Part shown: positions 51,718-63,022 of the stretch, in pieces | Layout: each line of letters opens with the position of its first letter | Position numbering within the stretch: position 1 is the stretch's first letter | Assembly (NCBI GenBank): GCA_964017155.1 | Contig: OZ024861.1 | Coordinates: forward strand, 30,211,777 to 30,275,776 | DNA length: 64,000 nucleotides | Reading direction: 5' to 3' | Source: Oasisia sp. SBJ-2009 | Taxonomy: Eukaryota > Annelida > Polychaeta > Sabellida > Siboglinidae | Made by a program: the position numbers and the translations under genes | Notes under the pieces: generated by a model | What the model was told of the DNA's origin: nothing | The model's database searches: none | Seen by the model: only the letters and a program-made list of their open reading frames with translations

Positions 51718-51795
<78 letters not shown>

Positions 51796-51957
51796 CGTGT
51801 GTGCGTGTGTGCGTGTGTGCGTGTGTGCGTGTGTGTGGTGTGTGTTTGTGTTTGTGTGAGATAGAGAGTGTGTGTGTGTGGTATGTGTGTGTGTGGGTGT
51901 GTGTGCGTGTGCGTGTGCGTGTGCGTGTGCGTGTGTGTGTGGGTTAATGTGAAAGTG

Positions 51958-52025
<68 letters not shown>

Positions 52026-52803
52026 TATCAGAAAATAAGTTAATGTGTCGTCGTAGCGTGTTTGGTGCAAACAATATAAACACTGGACAACAGTAGTTGT
52101 AGGGTGAAAATGGCACATTTTATTGTCAGATCACAGCCATGTAATTCAGTGTAATCACAATTACAGCCTAACTACATTATAATAAAACAACATTGCTAAT
52201 CTTCCTATTTCAAGCTCGTCTATGAGTGTGATCAGTTTGTCTTGATCTCGCTTCTGCGTTCTTTGGACTTTCTTCAGGCTCTTTGATTTCATGATCGTTT
52301 TTCGTATGATCTCTTGATTGTATTTCTTGATGTCCTCTCTTTCCTTCTTTTGGATGGACTTGCATATTTCTGCGTACTCTATTCGTTGTTTGTCGTCGCC
52401 GGTTTCTACTATTTCTCGTCGTTTCGTCATCAGGGTTCGTGTTGATGATGATATTCTCGATTTCAGTGGCTTGTTGACTGCCTTAGCTACTCTTGGCGTG
52501 CTTTGTTAGATCATGTCTGTGATTGTTTCACTCATGGTGTTCATACAGTTTAGTTCTAGTAGTGTCTCGAATCGGTTTTTCGATTCGAGTTTGAATTCGA
52601 TCTTCTTTGATCCATCTTTGTATGGCATCTACTCTTGGTGGGATTTTGGTCACCAATGTTTTCCTTTCCACCTCTACGTCCAATTTCTACTCGCCTCAAC
52701 GACGATGTGTGTAGAAATTATTAGTTGTGTAATCAGAATTTCAGAAATATACATAATATGTATATATACTAATATATATATACTGTATATATGTATATAT
52801 ATG

Positions 52804-52855
<52 letters not shown>

Positions 52856-52985
52856 TATATGAGTATGTGGGTGAATGTGAATATAAATAAGTGTGTAGTG
52901 TAATGTAATGTGTGTATGTATAATTTTTATTATGTACATACACTTTATTCATGCATACATACAACTTATTTGTATTCATATTATT

Positions 52986-53032
<47 letters not shown>

Positions 53033-56000
53033 AACACACGCACGCACGCGCAGACACATACGCACTCACACTCGCACTGCTTATCTTGATTTAGGCGAAC
53101 ACTTCAAGCTCACAACCTGTCCACCGGTGTCGATGCAACGATGGATATTCTCCTATTGCGTTTCATGGATAGAATGCGAGAAATCGCTGTTTATTACTTA
53201 GGTCAGTTTAAAGAGAATCGATAACATACGTTTCATCGTTTAGCTTCTTCTTAACATTTGTTCTAGGTTTACCATTCCTTCGTATAGTAGAGTAATGATC
53301 TTAGCTTGGTAGTATGTTCAAGTTATGCCAAGCATTACAGAATAAGTGTAACGTCACATGCACCAACTAAATTAAAACGCGGATAAGTATATCAATTCTG
53401 ATAAGAATAATACAAAATGTCAATACTTGTGCTTGCACGTACGATTACACTAACACTCATTAAACACACCTCCTTTAATCAGTTGTTGTTGTTGCTTAAT
53501 CAGTTTCACAAATTTGTGGTTCGGGGCACACAAAATAATGGATTTTGTGATTTGGTAGCATTGTTTTCGATGGAAGTGTAATATATTTCGTATATCAAAC
53601 AATTATACACACGCACAAATGCAACCACATATGCAAGCTACGCCCTCCACGATCATCCAGCCATGTCCGAATCTACCATGATATCTAGGTATGAATTATC
53701 GCTGCAGTTATCGGCGCTGTTGCGATGGTCGCCGGCTACCTCCAGACGAGTTGTTGGCTAGTGACGTCATCGCGCCAGGCACGGCGCGTGCGGCACGCTT
53801 TGCTGGGGGCCATTCTCAACCAAGACGTCGGATGGTTCGACACACGTGACGTCCGCCAGTTCAACAACAGACTGGTTGAGTAAGTCACCCGTTTGTGTCT
53901 GTACCCTGAAGTGCCAACCATATATATCACATCGGCGATAGAGCACTCGGTTTGCCTTCACTGTACATTGTAGGATTGTATACCGAAATTTACAACCAAA
54001 CTGGTAGGTTTTTCATGGTATGGTGTCTTATCGATTTTTTTCTCTCATATATATGGGTAATTTCGAGGCGTAAAAATGTACGTTTGTTTTTTTTCATTAC
54101 AAGATTTAACAAGGTTGTCACGTAGAGAATGAAATCTAGATGGCAAGTGGGCACTACGCTGCACAAGGAAGACCTTTGACTTATATAGAGTACAACCTAT
54201 CTATATAAGTGTATCCAACCCTTCTGAGGTATATGTCAGTTATCTTTTTAAACATATCAACACTACTACCGATCAGTTCCATTGCTTTGCTGTTTTTTTT
54301 CTGAAAATTATAACTTTCTAATATCTAGTCTAGACTGCTCCTTTGCTAATGTAGCTTGATGTCCTCTAGTTCTTCTGCTTTCCTTAATCGATAACAGAAT
54401 ATTTCTATATAAAATTATTAGGCATAGAAACAGCATAGAAGTAATTAAACATACCCTAACATCGAATTAGCGCGTTGTTTTTTCTCGAGATTTGGCCATT
54501 GTAGCACCAAATTCCTTATTCTGTCTCTCTGATGTCCTGTGGAAAAATCTACTCTGCCCCTTAATAACAAATGGTTGCTGTTCTTTCAAAGGATGATACT
54601 GCCAAAATACTTTAAAATATTACACGAGTACACAACACAAAAAACCTTTGTATTTGCCATGTTACGGAAACACCCGAGGATGCCCATTGTGTATTTGTTG
54701 TTGCGTATTGTCCTGGAGATAATGCTGAAAACGCTGGCGATCGCGGCAAACGTCGGCAAAATGTTCCTCTACTAAAGTCACGTTTCTGCCCCTGGTGCAT
54801 TTCCCGAAAACAGATTTTCCAAGCCGGCACCGCGATAGCTCCCGTTTAACGTCAATTTTAAAAATGTTTCATCAAACTTGTGATTTCAGGGTTGTTGCTA
54901 TATTGCATAATGCATTATGTACATGCATATTTTTACACTAGAATTCTTATGGGGGCAGAATAGGGCCATAAATGTCGGCCTATGTTGTGATACACTTGGA
55001 GTTCACCGTTATCTGTCGCTGTAACCTTAGCGACGTGAGCAAGTTCGAGGACGGAATCGGGGACAAACTCGGTAACTTCTTCCAACACATCACGACCTTC
55101 GTAGCCGGCTTCGCCATCGGCTTCATTTACGGCTGGAAGCTGTGCCTCGTCATCTTCGGCATCACGCCCTTCCTCGTCCTCTCAGGCGCCTTCCTCAATC
55201 ACGTGAGTCGTATTACAACTAAGAAGGCTCGTCAGGCAATACACAAGTTTTGCTGTAGACTTGTCAAATCTTACTGTAGAATTGACAAGTCGTACTGTAG
55301 ACTTGCCTTGTTAAGTCTTTCTGTAGATTGCCTTATTAAGTCTTACTGTAGACTTGCCTTGTTATGTCTTACTGTAGACTAATATTTTCCTTATGTAGAC
55401 TTGTCTTGTCTTATTGCAAACATGTGTTGTCAAGTCTTATTGTATGTTTATCTCGTCTTATTGTAAACGTATCTTGTCAAGCCTTACTGTAGACTTGCCT
55501 TGTCAAGTCTTATTGTAGACTCGTCTTGCCCTACTGTAGACTTGTCTTACTATAGACTTGTGTTATCAAGTTTTACAGTAAACGTGTCAAGTACTTTTTT
55601 ATTGTAGGCTTGTCAAATCTGTCTTACCGTAGACGTGTCTTGTCAAGACTTATTGTTGTCTTGGCTTGTCTTACTGTAGACTTGTCCTTTCTTCTAGTCT
55701 TATTGTAGACTTGTATTGTCAAGTCTTATTCGTTTTGTCTTAATGTAGACTTGTCTTGTCAAGTCTTACTGTAGACTTACCTTTTCAAGTCTTACGGTAG
55801 ATTCGTCTTGTCAAGCTCTACTGTAGACTTCTCCATTCTTCTCTTAGTCTCTCCATGTTTCTCTTAACGCAGTCGTTCCATCGCATTCTCGGTCTCCCTC
55901 GAGTCCGTTTCCCCTCCACTTTCTGGGCATCCGCTATATTTGCCAGTTTTTCATCTCCGATTCTGCCCACATGACCAGTAACTGGTTTTGCAAACAACAC

Positions 56001-58539
56001 GGTGATATCCATCTGCTTTGGTTATATAATTTATGATTTCAGACAGGCAGTTGAGGACATTTGATATTATGACACGTGTAAAAGCTATAAAAAAAACATA
56101 AATATTTGTCGCCACGATTACCTTTTAATATCCGGGTTATATTAAAACACTTATACCTCACTAATGCACTTTCATCTAGAGCTGCTTTATATGAACTTGG
56201 AATAATGGAATGGAATATAATATACTGCTATATTAAACAAATATAAAGACAAGGTGGATGTAGGTCATTAAGCAATAAATATGTAGGTAAGTTTATTATC
56301 CTACGGTGATATAAGAAAGTATTAACATCCACGGTTTCGTGTACATGAATCGCCGCGTCATTCCACTCCGCCGACGCCGCTTCGCATCAATACGTCTCTA
56401 GACGTTGCCAACACTGAAATATGCATACATGTTCAAACACTCAAGCGCGCGCGCACGCACGCACGCATCTGATGTTGACATGGCGATGTGATATAGGCGT
56501 TGACCGGCATGACGGGCAAGGAGTTGGAATCGTACGCGCGGGCAGCCGCCGTGGCCGAAGAGGTCATCTCTTCCGTTCGAACCGTCGTCGCATTCGGAGG
56601 CGAGAAGAAAGAAGTAGAAAGGCAAGTGAACTAAGTGTTGAACAATAAATATAATCATATGTGTACACGTCTTAAACACTGAGCAGCAGCAAAAGTCGAT
56701 TTGCCAGCTGTGTGCATAACTGACAATAACTTGAAAATGGGTAAGTTACGTGTTATTGTTCTAGTTATTTCCAGAACTCGGGAGGGTTCTATTAACTGAC
56801 TGTGGTTACAGATATAAGATCATCATGAGGTCTAATTGAAGTAGGCAGTCTTTTTCAGAACATTTCGCCAAGCCGACATTTCTCTGCTGGCAATTAATGG
56901 GGTTACTGCCAGGGTAATTGTCTTCCTCAGTGGTTCTTTTATCTCCCAAATTGAGGCGATACCGACAATAACACGATTCTCCGATTCATGGGATACACAG
57001 TCCGAAATGTTGAGAGCCTTGCTTGTGGTTACCTGATATTGAACGCAGGCCGCCGGCGTTCCAAACGGATGTGGTAACCATTTCACTATCTGCACATCTC
57101 TTTCCACCGACCATTTATAAACTGTCTCCAGTTTATCTCGAATTCAAACAATGACAATGATCGAAGTCACTACTAAGTAATTGATTACGGCTTTTCGCAG
57201 TTAGCCAACTTAGCGATTTGTAACATGAAGATTGCGATATAGAAGGTAGGATCGTTGAATATCAAAGGATATCGCGGTTAAATCTGCTCGCTTCAGATCG
57301 ATGCAAATGAAACTTGTTTTGAAAGATGTTGCACAATGGAAACATTCGAATTGCAAACACTGTTACGAGCTTAATGGAGTAACTAAATATAATTTGTCAG
57401 ACAGTAAACCTTCAACATTCGTAGTTATATAAAAACGTAATATTAAATAACTAGAAAAACAAGAAGGAGTGCTTTACACAAAATTGTGCAGCTTGGTGTT
57501 CCGAAAGCAAAACTACGGAAGCCCGTTTGTGCCACGGTGAATATATATTCTTCTGACGGCCTCCACTTAATTATCTGGCGACATCCACTTAATTATCTGG
57601 CTGCCGCCATTTAATTATATAGCGGCCGCCACAGCAAAAATACATATTCACCGTGGCACCAATGGGCTTCCGTACAAAACGCTGTTGAAAAACAAGTGAA
57701 AATAGTTATCCTTTGTGTTGTTATAAATCATAACACATGGCGTAGGGGGATATGAGCATAATTACGTCATGAATGCCTGTTGTGGTGGTTAGTGTAACAG
57801 CAGATGCTCTGTTTGTCATTAACCTGCAACAGGGCACGCAAGTCTCGTCTATCGCCACACTGTTGTTGTGCTATTTTGCCAGTTTCATTCATGCTTCGGA
57901 ACCAAACGACTTGAACAAACTATGTATTCTTTCGCACACAGGCGTAACTGCCACATCAGAAACCTCCGTTGTAACATTTATAGGTTTCCACCCAGCAAAA
58001 ACTCATCTAGAAGGTGGAAGCTATTACGCCGATAAGTTACTATTTTCAAATTATTTAGCGTATTGCAGTACTTTTGACTTTGAAGACGCTTGCGGACAAC
58101 GGGGACCAATTGTGTATGGTCTCAGTAAGCACCGCTTTAAACGGGCCTGAAACGACAATCACTTGCGTGCCCTGTACACATAGCCACACTTATACAGCGA
58201 CGACATCATACGACGTGCATATTTCAAATACACAAGCGCTTTACACCGAAAATATTCGCAGCGCTGGCGGGACAACGCGCTACGGACGGAAGGACGGCTC
58301 CAAAGCGGCTTTGGGTCGACGGCTTGCTCTGTCTGGTGTATGATTGCCCTCTATCCGTTCTGTTCAGGTACGCCTCCCATTTGACGGAGGCGAAGCGGTT
58401 TGGCATCCGCAAAAGCCGCGCGAGTGGGCTGGGCTTGGGTTGCGTGTACGTCACCATGTTCTCGGCGTACGGCCTCGCCTTCTCGTTCGGAGCAAAGATG
58501 GTGGCTGACGGTGACATGACCGCAGGCGGCATGATTACA
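49877..58539 (+). CDS. ABCB1-like multidrug exporter, 5' seven exons (partial)
   Basis: Exons are 49,877-49,948, 50,856-51,061, 53,095-53,201, 53,708-53,879, 55,031-55,202, 56,497-56,621 and 58,368-58,539. All junctions keep phase, giving 342 residues. Exon 1 is acidic ([17 protein letters not shown]). Exon 2 holds TM1 ([12 protein letters not shown]...[11 protein letters not shown]). Exons 3-4 hold [20 protein letters not shown] and [20 protein letters not shown]. Exon 5 reads [20 protein letters not shown] plus [14 protein letters not shown]. Exon 6 reads [20 protein letters not shown]. Exon 7 reads [20 protein letters not shown]. This follows the first transmembrane domain of P-glycoprotein closely. 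ABCB proteins export lipophilic compounds at the plasma membrane using ATP. Exon 6 ends in a GC donor (AG/GCAAGT). No nucleotide-binding-domain exon is seen before 64,000, so the gene is either truncated or continues beyond the window with an antisense glycosyltransferase inside an intron. Confidence 0.85.
51142..51309. repeat. (CA)n and (TA)n microsatellites in ABCB intron 2
   Basis: CA repeats at 51,142-51,233 and TA repeats at 51,245-51,309, ending at the left end of the mariner-type element. Confidence 0.95.
51310..51720. mobile_element. Tc1/mariner-type element, internally deleted, TA target duplication
   Basis: The 411-base element begins catggtgacccaaaac, and its right end reverse complemented reads cagggtgacccaaaaaacag. 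Both are flanked by TA. The terminal inverted repeats are about 115-120 bases (51,310-51,430 and 51,605-51,720). Between them on the minus strand (51,605-51,460) is the last part of a transposase: [39 protein letters not shown] and a stop. That is the C-terminal end of a DDE-type Tc1/mariner transposase; the catalytic core is deleted. The element is non-autonomous. Confidence 0.8.
51718..52024. repeat. (TA)n / (TG)n microsatellites
   Basis: TA at 51,721-51,778, a TG/CG-interrupted array to about 51,950, then TA at 51,961-52,024. Confidence 0.95.
52170..52700 (-). pseudogene. LINE fragment (linker between endonuclease and reverse transcriptase)
   Basis: Minus-strand frames give [53 protein letters not shown] and a charged helical block [20 protein letters not shown] with [20 protein letters not shown]. 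This order is typical of the region between the endonuclease and reverse transcriptase of non-LTR retrotransposons. Frames shift between the pieces. It lies in ABCB intron 2. Confidence 0.6.
52760..53032. repeat. (TA)n-rich arrays
   Basis: TA-rich with TATG interruptions at 52,760-52,860, and a clean TA array at 52,988-53,030, just before ABCB exon 3. Confidence 0.9.
54150..54420 (-). pseudogene. Possible LINE 3' end relic
   Basis: The minus strand reads [22 protein letters not shown] and, after shifts, [12 protein letters not shown]. This resembles the RRTRGH...RxDxRKxFFSxR...SVNxFKxxLD end of Jockey/CR1-type LINE proteins. It is strongly decayed and lies in ABCB intron 4. Confidence 0.4.
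55240..55830. repeat. Minisatellite cttactgtagacttgtc (copy 3)
   Basis: Imperfect tandem units of about 20-27 bases built on gtcaagtcttactgtagact. It starts about 40 bases after ABCB exon 5 and ends at the LINE relic at 55,818. It is the reverse complement of the array at 10,350-11,405. Confidence 0.9.
55818..56012 (-). pseudogene. LINE reverse transcriptase C-terminal fragment (copy 3)
   Basis: A 64-codon minus-strand frame reads [20 protein letters not shown], then [17 protein letters not shown] and LREEWRSLQ. GRPRMRWxDCVKRDxxRL is a common C-terminal block of LINE proteins. The stop codon sits at the edge of the minisatellite, which suggests that the array was the 3' untranslated tail of this LINE. 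Confidence 0.7.
57035..57100 (-). mobile_element. tRNA-derived SINE head (copy 3)
   Basis: Minus strand has tagtgaaatgg and gcgttcaatatc, decayed A-box and B-box-like parts matching the other two copies. It lies in ABCB intron 6. Confidence 0.5.
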
Positions 58540-60336
58540 GTTAAGTACAGTGACGGACTAACACATACGCACTGCAGGCATATATCTAGAACCCACAAAG
58601 GCCTCGATTTCACAATTGATAAGCAGCAGCATTCTCCCCCAATGTGTGTCATCCGTGTAGTCCAGACGAGCTTAGCGGAGAAGCTATTGCATGGCGCTGC
58701 GGCGGCGAACTATTTTCGTTGGCCAATTTCGTTCCCTGGGCCCAAGAAAGTGCCGAGTGCCTAGGGACCTCGGATGTCTTAATCCGCCACTGGTTAAGTA
58801 CGAGCATAATTAAGCACAATCTCAGTTAAGAAAATAAATTGCAGAGGCCTGAAAGACGTGTATAAATGTGAATTAAATGTCGCGATAATGGTGGATTGGC
58901 CGTCAATATAATTAAATACATAAATAAATAAATTAATTAATCAATCAGTCAATCGCAACACTGCTCCCAGGAGCCTCGTCTCGAAGACTTCAAAGAAACC
59001 TCACAGAAGCAAGCGCGCTTTGGTCAGTATATACTCATTTCGTGAGAACGCACCTAATGGGTGCGGAATTCATATCCCCAATGTTTAAATATATATTACT
59101 TGATGGTAGTCTTTGTTAAGATAAGCAAGAATCTGAAATCTGATCGTTAAAGTTTAACTAGTTTTCAAGTTATGACAGCTTGGAATTTGTAGCTTAGGCT
59201 TTTTGCGAGGGCTTCTTCAAACAAATAAATAACATTAGTCACAGGTCAATATCTCTTGAGCTATTTGATATGTGGCATATATTTTGTGTGACATAGTTCT
59301 GTATAATATATATAGATTACATAAATATGAACAGAACAGAACAAAAATACAGTGTATAGGTAATTAAGTTGATAAGCATCATGATTTATTCAATACATCA
59401 CTCGCGTAATAAATTTCAGACGTTGATTATGAGCATAATACACGTTTCTCAGAAATGAATTGCATAGTTTGTTATATATACATAAAATGTGCAAAACACA
59501 GCAATATGTCAGATCTGGTTGTCTTATAAATCTGTATATATGCAAAGATTTCTAGATTTTTAAACAATGACCAACTTCCGACCAAAAAGCAACGAGACGT
59601 AGGTTTTATTGTCAAAACGTTTTCTTTGTACAAACTAGTTCTTACAACTCTAGTAACAACATTAATAACTATCAACATCCATCCATGCTTCTTCATTCAT
59701 AACTAAATATGTATTCTCGCGCGTGTCCCAAATTGAATGATGACTGACTCACGATTCATGCATGGGTTTTGAGACATTGGCTGTGAACCAAATACACATG
59801 TCTTATTTAACAATTATATTTGGTACTGACGTTCACAATGTTCTGTTTTTCAAACAAAGTTCACACACTTTTAGAAGCTCGTCAGTTTTGGGGTGGCACC
59901 ATGTTCCCGTCTGCGATACGGCATGCGGAATAGTATCCCAATGCAAACAAAAACTCGGGACCACACAAGCCCGTCTATATCACATCCACATCCATATGGA
60001 AAGACTTATATTTAAGACAATGAGACCTGTCGTTTGCTTTGATTTACACATAGGCATGCATACCAACCAAATATATATACACATGGGTTATTAGGTATGT
60101 ATATTTTGCTGACAACAAAGGTATGAAAATATGTCCGTGAGTGACTTTCTGTCTAAATCAGTATTTCATCAGCTTAACCATTATCTAGATGTATATTCAA
60201 ATTACATTCCTTTAATAAATACATAGCAGAGGAAATGTAATTGTCATACGTTGATTAGTTTGAGATATATTAAAGGTTTTTTTAATTAGCGTTCAGAAAA
60301 CTTTTAAGTCCAATTGTTTTTAATGAATCAGTTTGA
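58540..60336. other. Downstream of ABCB exon 7; no further ABC exon recognised
   Basis: A short frame at 58,659-58,720 reads QTSLAEKLLHGAAAANYFR, loosely like the ARGAAxxIF block that follows in ABCB proteins, but the acceptor and phase do not fit well and the pseudogene copy keeps the sequence equally well. The rest is duplicated non-coding DNA. Confidence 0.4.
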
Positions 60337-61199
60337 TTAAAGGCAAAAAAAGTTAACTGTTTCGTGGCATACACCTAATAGAGTTAATATAAAGTAACAC
60401 TTTCCACATATACTCAATTTTATAACGTCAGCGGTTTACTCAGAATGTGACTTTAAAGTCTAAAATTCTAACGAAATCCACGATGGTCTAGACGCCGCCA
60501 TTAAGTGAAGGGTTAAATTGACTTGGCCATTCAGCGCGCGGCATTCTATGTCTGACCCTTAACCTGCGACGTTGTTAAGGGTCAACAACTTCGAGTCTTC
60601 GACAGTTCGTTCAGTTGGCGTGACATCTGGCAGCTGCTTATAGACGTGTATCTAAATCTGTGGTTAAATCTATGGTAAACTTTAGTAATTATGCCTTACT
60701 GTTCGGCATACGGTTGCAATAATAGTTGAAACAACCGGTAGTATTGAAGAAATTGATTCACATTTGCGGGCGTACTGTTTGGAATCCCTCCAGTCCAAGT
60801 ACAGTTCACTTTGCTCGGTCCATTTTTAGGAGAAATGCTTTGAAGTAGACATGTAGTCATGTATCATCAGCTGACGGGATGATTTCAGCGATAACAATAA
60901 TAGACAACTTTATATTTACCGTCATCAGCATGTTACGCGCGTTGCCGAGTTGCAGCCATTTCATGACAACAGCCAAATACCATGCAGTGAATCTGCGTGG
61001 AGAGCGCCTCGATCACCGTCGTGACGTCATTCTTCGTCTAAGATGGAGTAGCGCGTAGTATTTGGATGGCTGGGTGTTAAAAAATATTTTTCTGGTAAAC
61101 CGCTGGCGTAAAAAAATTGAGTATATGTGGAAATTGTTACTTTATATTAACTCTATTAGGTGTATGCCACGAAACAGTTAACTTTGTTTTGCCTTTAAA
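60337..61199. mobile_element. P-like element, 0.86 kb, inserted only in copy 3
   Basis: The left end ttaaaggcaaaaaaagttaa and the right end (reverse complement ttaaaggcaaaacaaagtta) start inverted repeats of about 110 bases shared with 28,239-29,069. It contains a THAP relic on the plus strand. The aligned place in copy 2 (about 16,155-16,180) is uninterrupted, so this element inserted after the duplication. Confidence 0.85.
60691..60870 (+). pseudogene. THAP domain relic in P-like element
   Basis: It reads MPYCSAYGCNNS, stop. Then, about 120 bases on in another frame, it reads SLCSVHF, stop, EKCFEVDM. These are the first and last zinc-ligand parts of a THAP domain. Both halves match the relic at 28,545-28,713. 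Confidence 0.7.
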
Positions 61200-61528
61200 G
61201 TTCTTGGCAAGATAATCAAAATTAAAACAGTTGAGCAGTTAGGGCAGTTTGCAGTATGGGGTGTAGACGTCTTGCGGCGGTTTCTTAAAAATAAAGAAAC
61301 GTATAAATATTTTATAGGTTACTATCTCTAGTACTATTTAACCTGTGTCAATAAAACTTCGAGGAATTGTTCTCTATAATACTTTGACAAAACCAATCAG
61401 TATAAATGCAGGTAACGGTTAATATATAACAAGCCGATACAACAAAATAATTTATTCAACAAATCACCCACGAGAGGGTTTTCAAGTCTTCATAGTGAAA
61501 AAAATATACATATACTTGAGAACCCATA

Positions 61529-61530
<2 letters not shown>

Positions 61531-61622
<92 letters not shown>

Positions 61623-62188
61623 TATATATACACTATATATATATATATATATTGTTTGTTTTTATTTGGAATTCTAGTTGAAAGACAGTCATCACTTCAA
61701 TTAATATTACTTTAAAACTTATTCATTACATTGTTTCATGTCAACATTAAAACACCACTTTGTTTTCCAAATATCTGCTATACAATTTAAATACATTTCA
61801 AGAGATCCCGTGAAAATTACTCAAGATGACAATTATCGTTAATACCATGACCCCCATGTTCAGACCGTATTGTTGCATTTACACGGTAACTTGTCCTAAC
61901 TAATTAATAGTTTTACACTATGTCAATTTGTAAGAAATATTGTGTAATTGTAGCTTGTATATCTTAGAGTTGGGTTGTGTCATTTTGTAGAACACTGGCA
62001 TGGAGATATGGCGTTTTGAAGTAAAATGTCATGGGTATATCGCATTTTTATAACAAATGTCATATTGTGCATGATGTTTCATTAAACAAATGCAAAACAA
62101 GATTTCAAATTGTGTTATCAATCTCTTTGACTTCATGCTATTAAGATATTTGAATATGAAGCAATTGAGGGTGAAACACAAAAGTGCG

Positions 62189-62255
<67 letters not shown>

Positions 62256-62286
62256 TTATATATATATGTGTGTGTATATATATATA

Positions 62287-62345
<59 letters not shown>

Positions 62346-62384
62346 GTATATGTATATGTATATATATATATATGTATATATATG

Positions 62385-62426
<42 letters not shown>

Positions 62427-62601
62427 ATAAGAAACCATCAATCCCACATTTTAAATTGCCATAACTCTAAATATATTTAAGCTAGACCGCTCAAATTTTC
62501 TTCCCATAGGCTTTAAATAAACAGATTCATTCACAAATTGAAGAGATGAAAGCAACACATATATGAAATTGTCGTTGCGTCATCAGGAAATGTCCCTAAT
62601 G

Positions 62602-62646
<45 letters not shown>
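61531..62646. repeat. Microsatellite cluster ((TA)n, (TATG)n)
   Basis: TA arrays at 61,531-61,655, 62,192-62,423 (with TG and TATG interruptions) and 62,607-62,646. The sequence between (61,660-62,190) has no recognisable gene. Bases 62,455-62,560 match the flank of the P-like insertion in copy 2 and represent its empty site. Confidence 0.9.
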
Positions 62647-62648
<2 letters not shown>

Positions 62649-63022
62649 AAGCACATTATATTGTCTGTGTATTGGCCTGCCTTAGTACATTATTAACATA
62701 ATAAATGCTTTAAAGATTGTCAAAATCGTACGATATCCCTCCGCCGTTTTTACTTCATTTGTAGTCTATAAATCAGCGAACGGTGCAGAGTTGCGTGATT
62801 TCTTTTCAGAAAATAAAAAAACTTAGTTCTGACTTAATATTTATTTTATATTGTCCCTTAAACTTAACAGTACGCGTAGCGGAAATATTTCCGGATAAAT
62901 ATTAATATTGGGTCACAGCTACAATTGATTAAAAATAGTTGGTTTACTATTTCACTATTTCCCCTTTTGAAAGCAATCTACAAGAAAATACGAACACAGC
63001 ACTTGTCCATATAGGTCTAGCA

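Noticed and set aside
57773..58150. 125-codon frame in ABCB intron 6
   Set aside because: Lies in intron sequence shared with the two relic copies, where the frame is broken. No domain.
58659..58720. ABCB exon 8 (LHGAAAANYFR)
   Set aside because: The phase and acceptor do not fit exon 7, and the similarity is limited to a short Ala-rich stretch.
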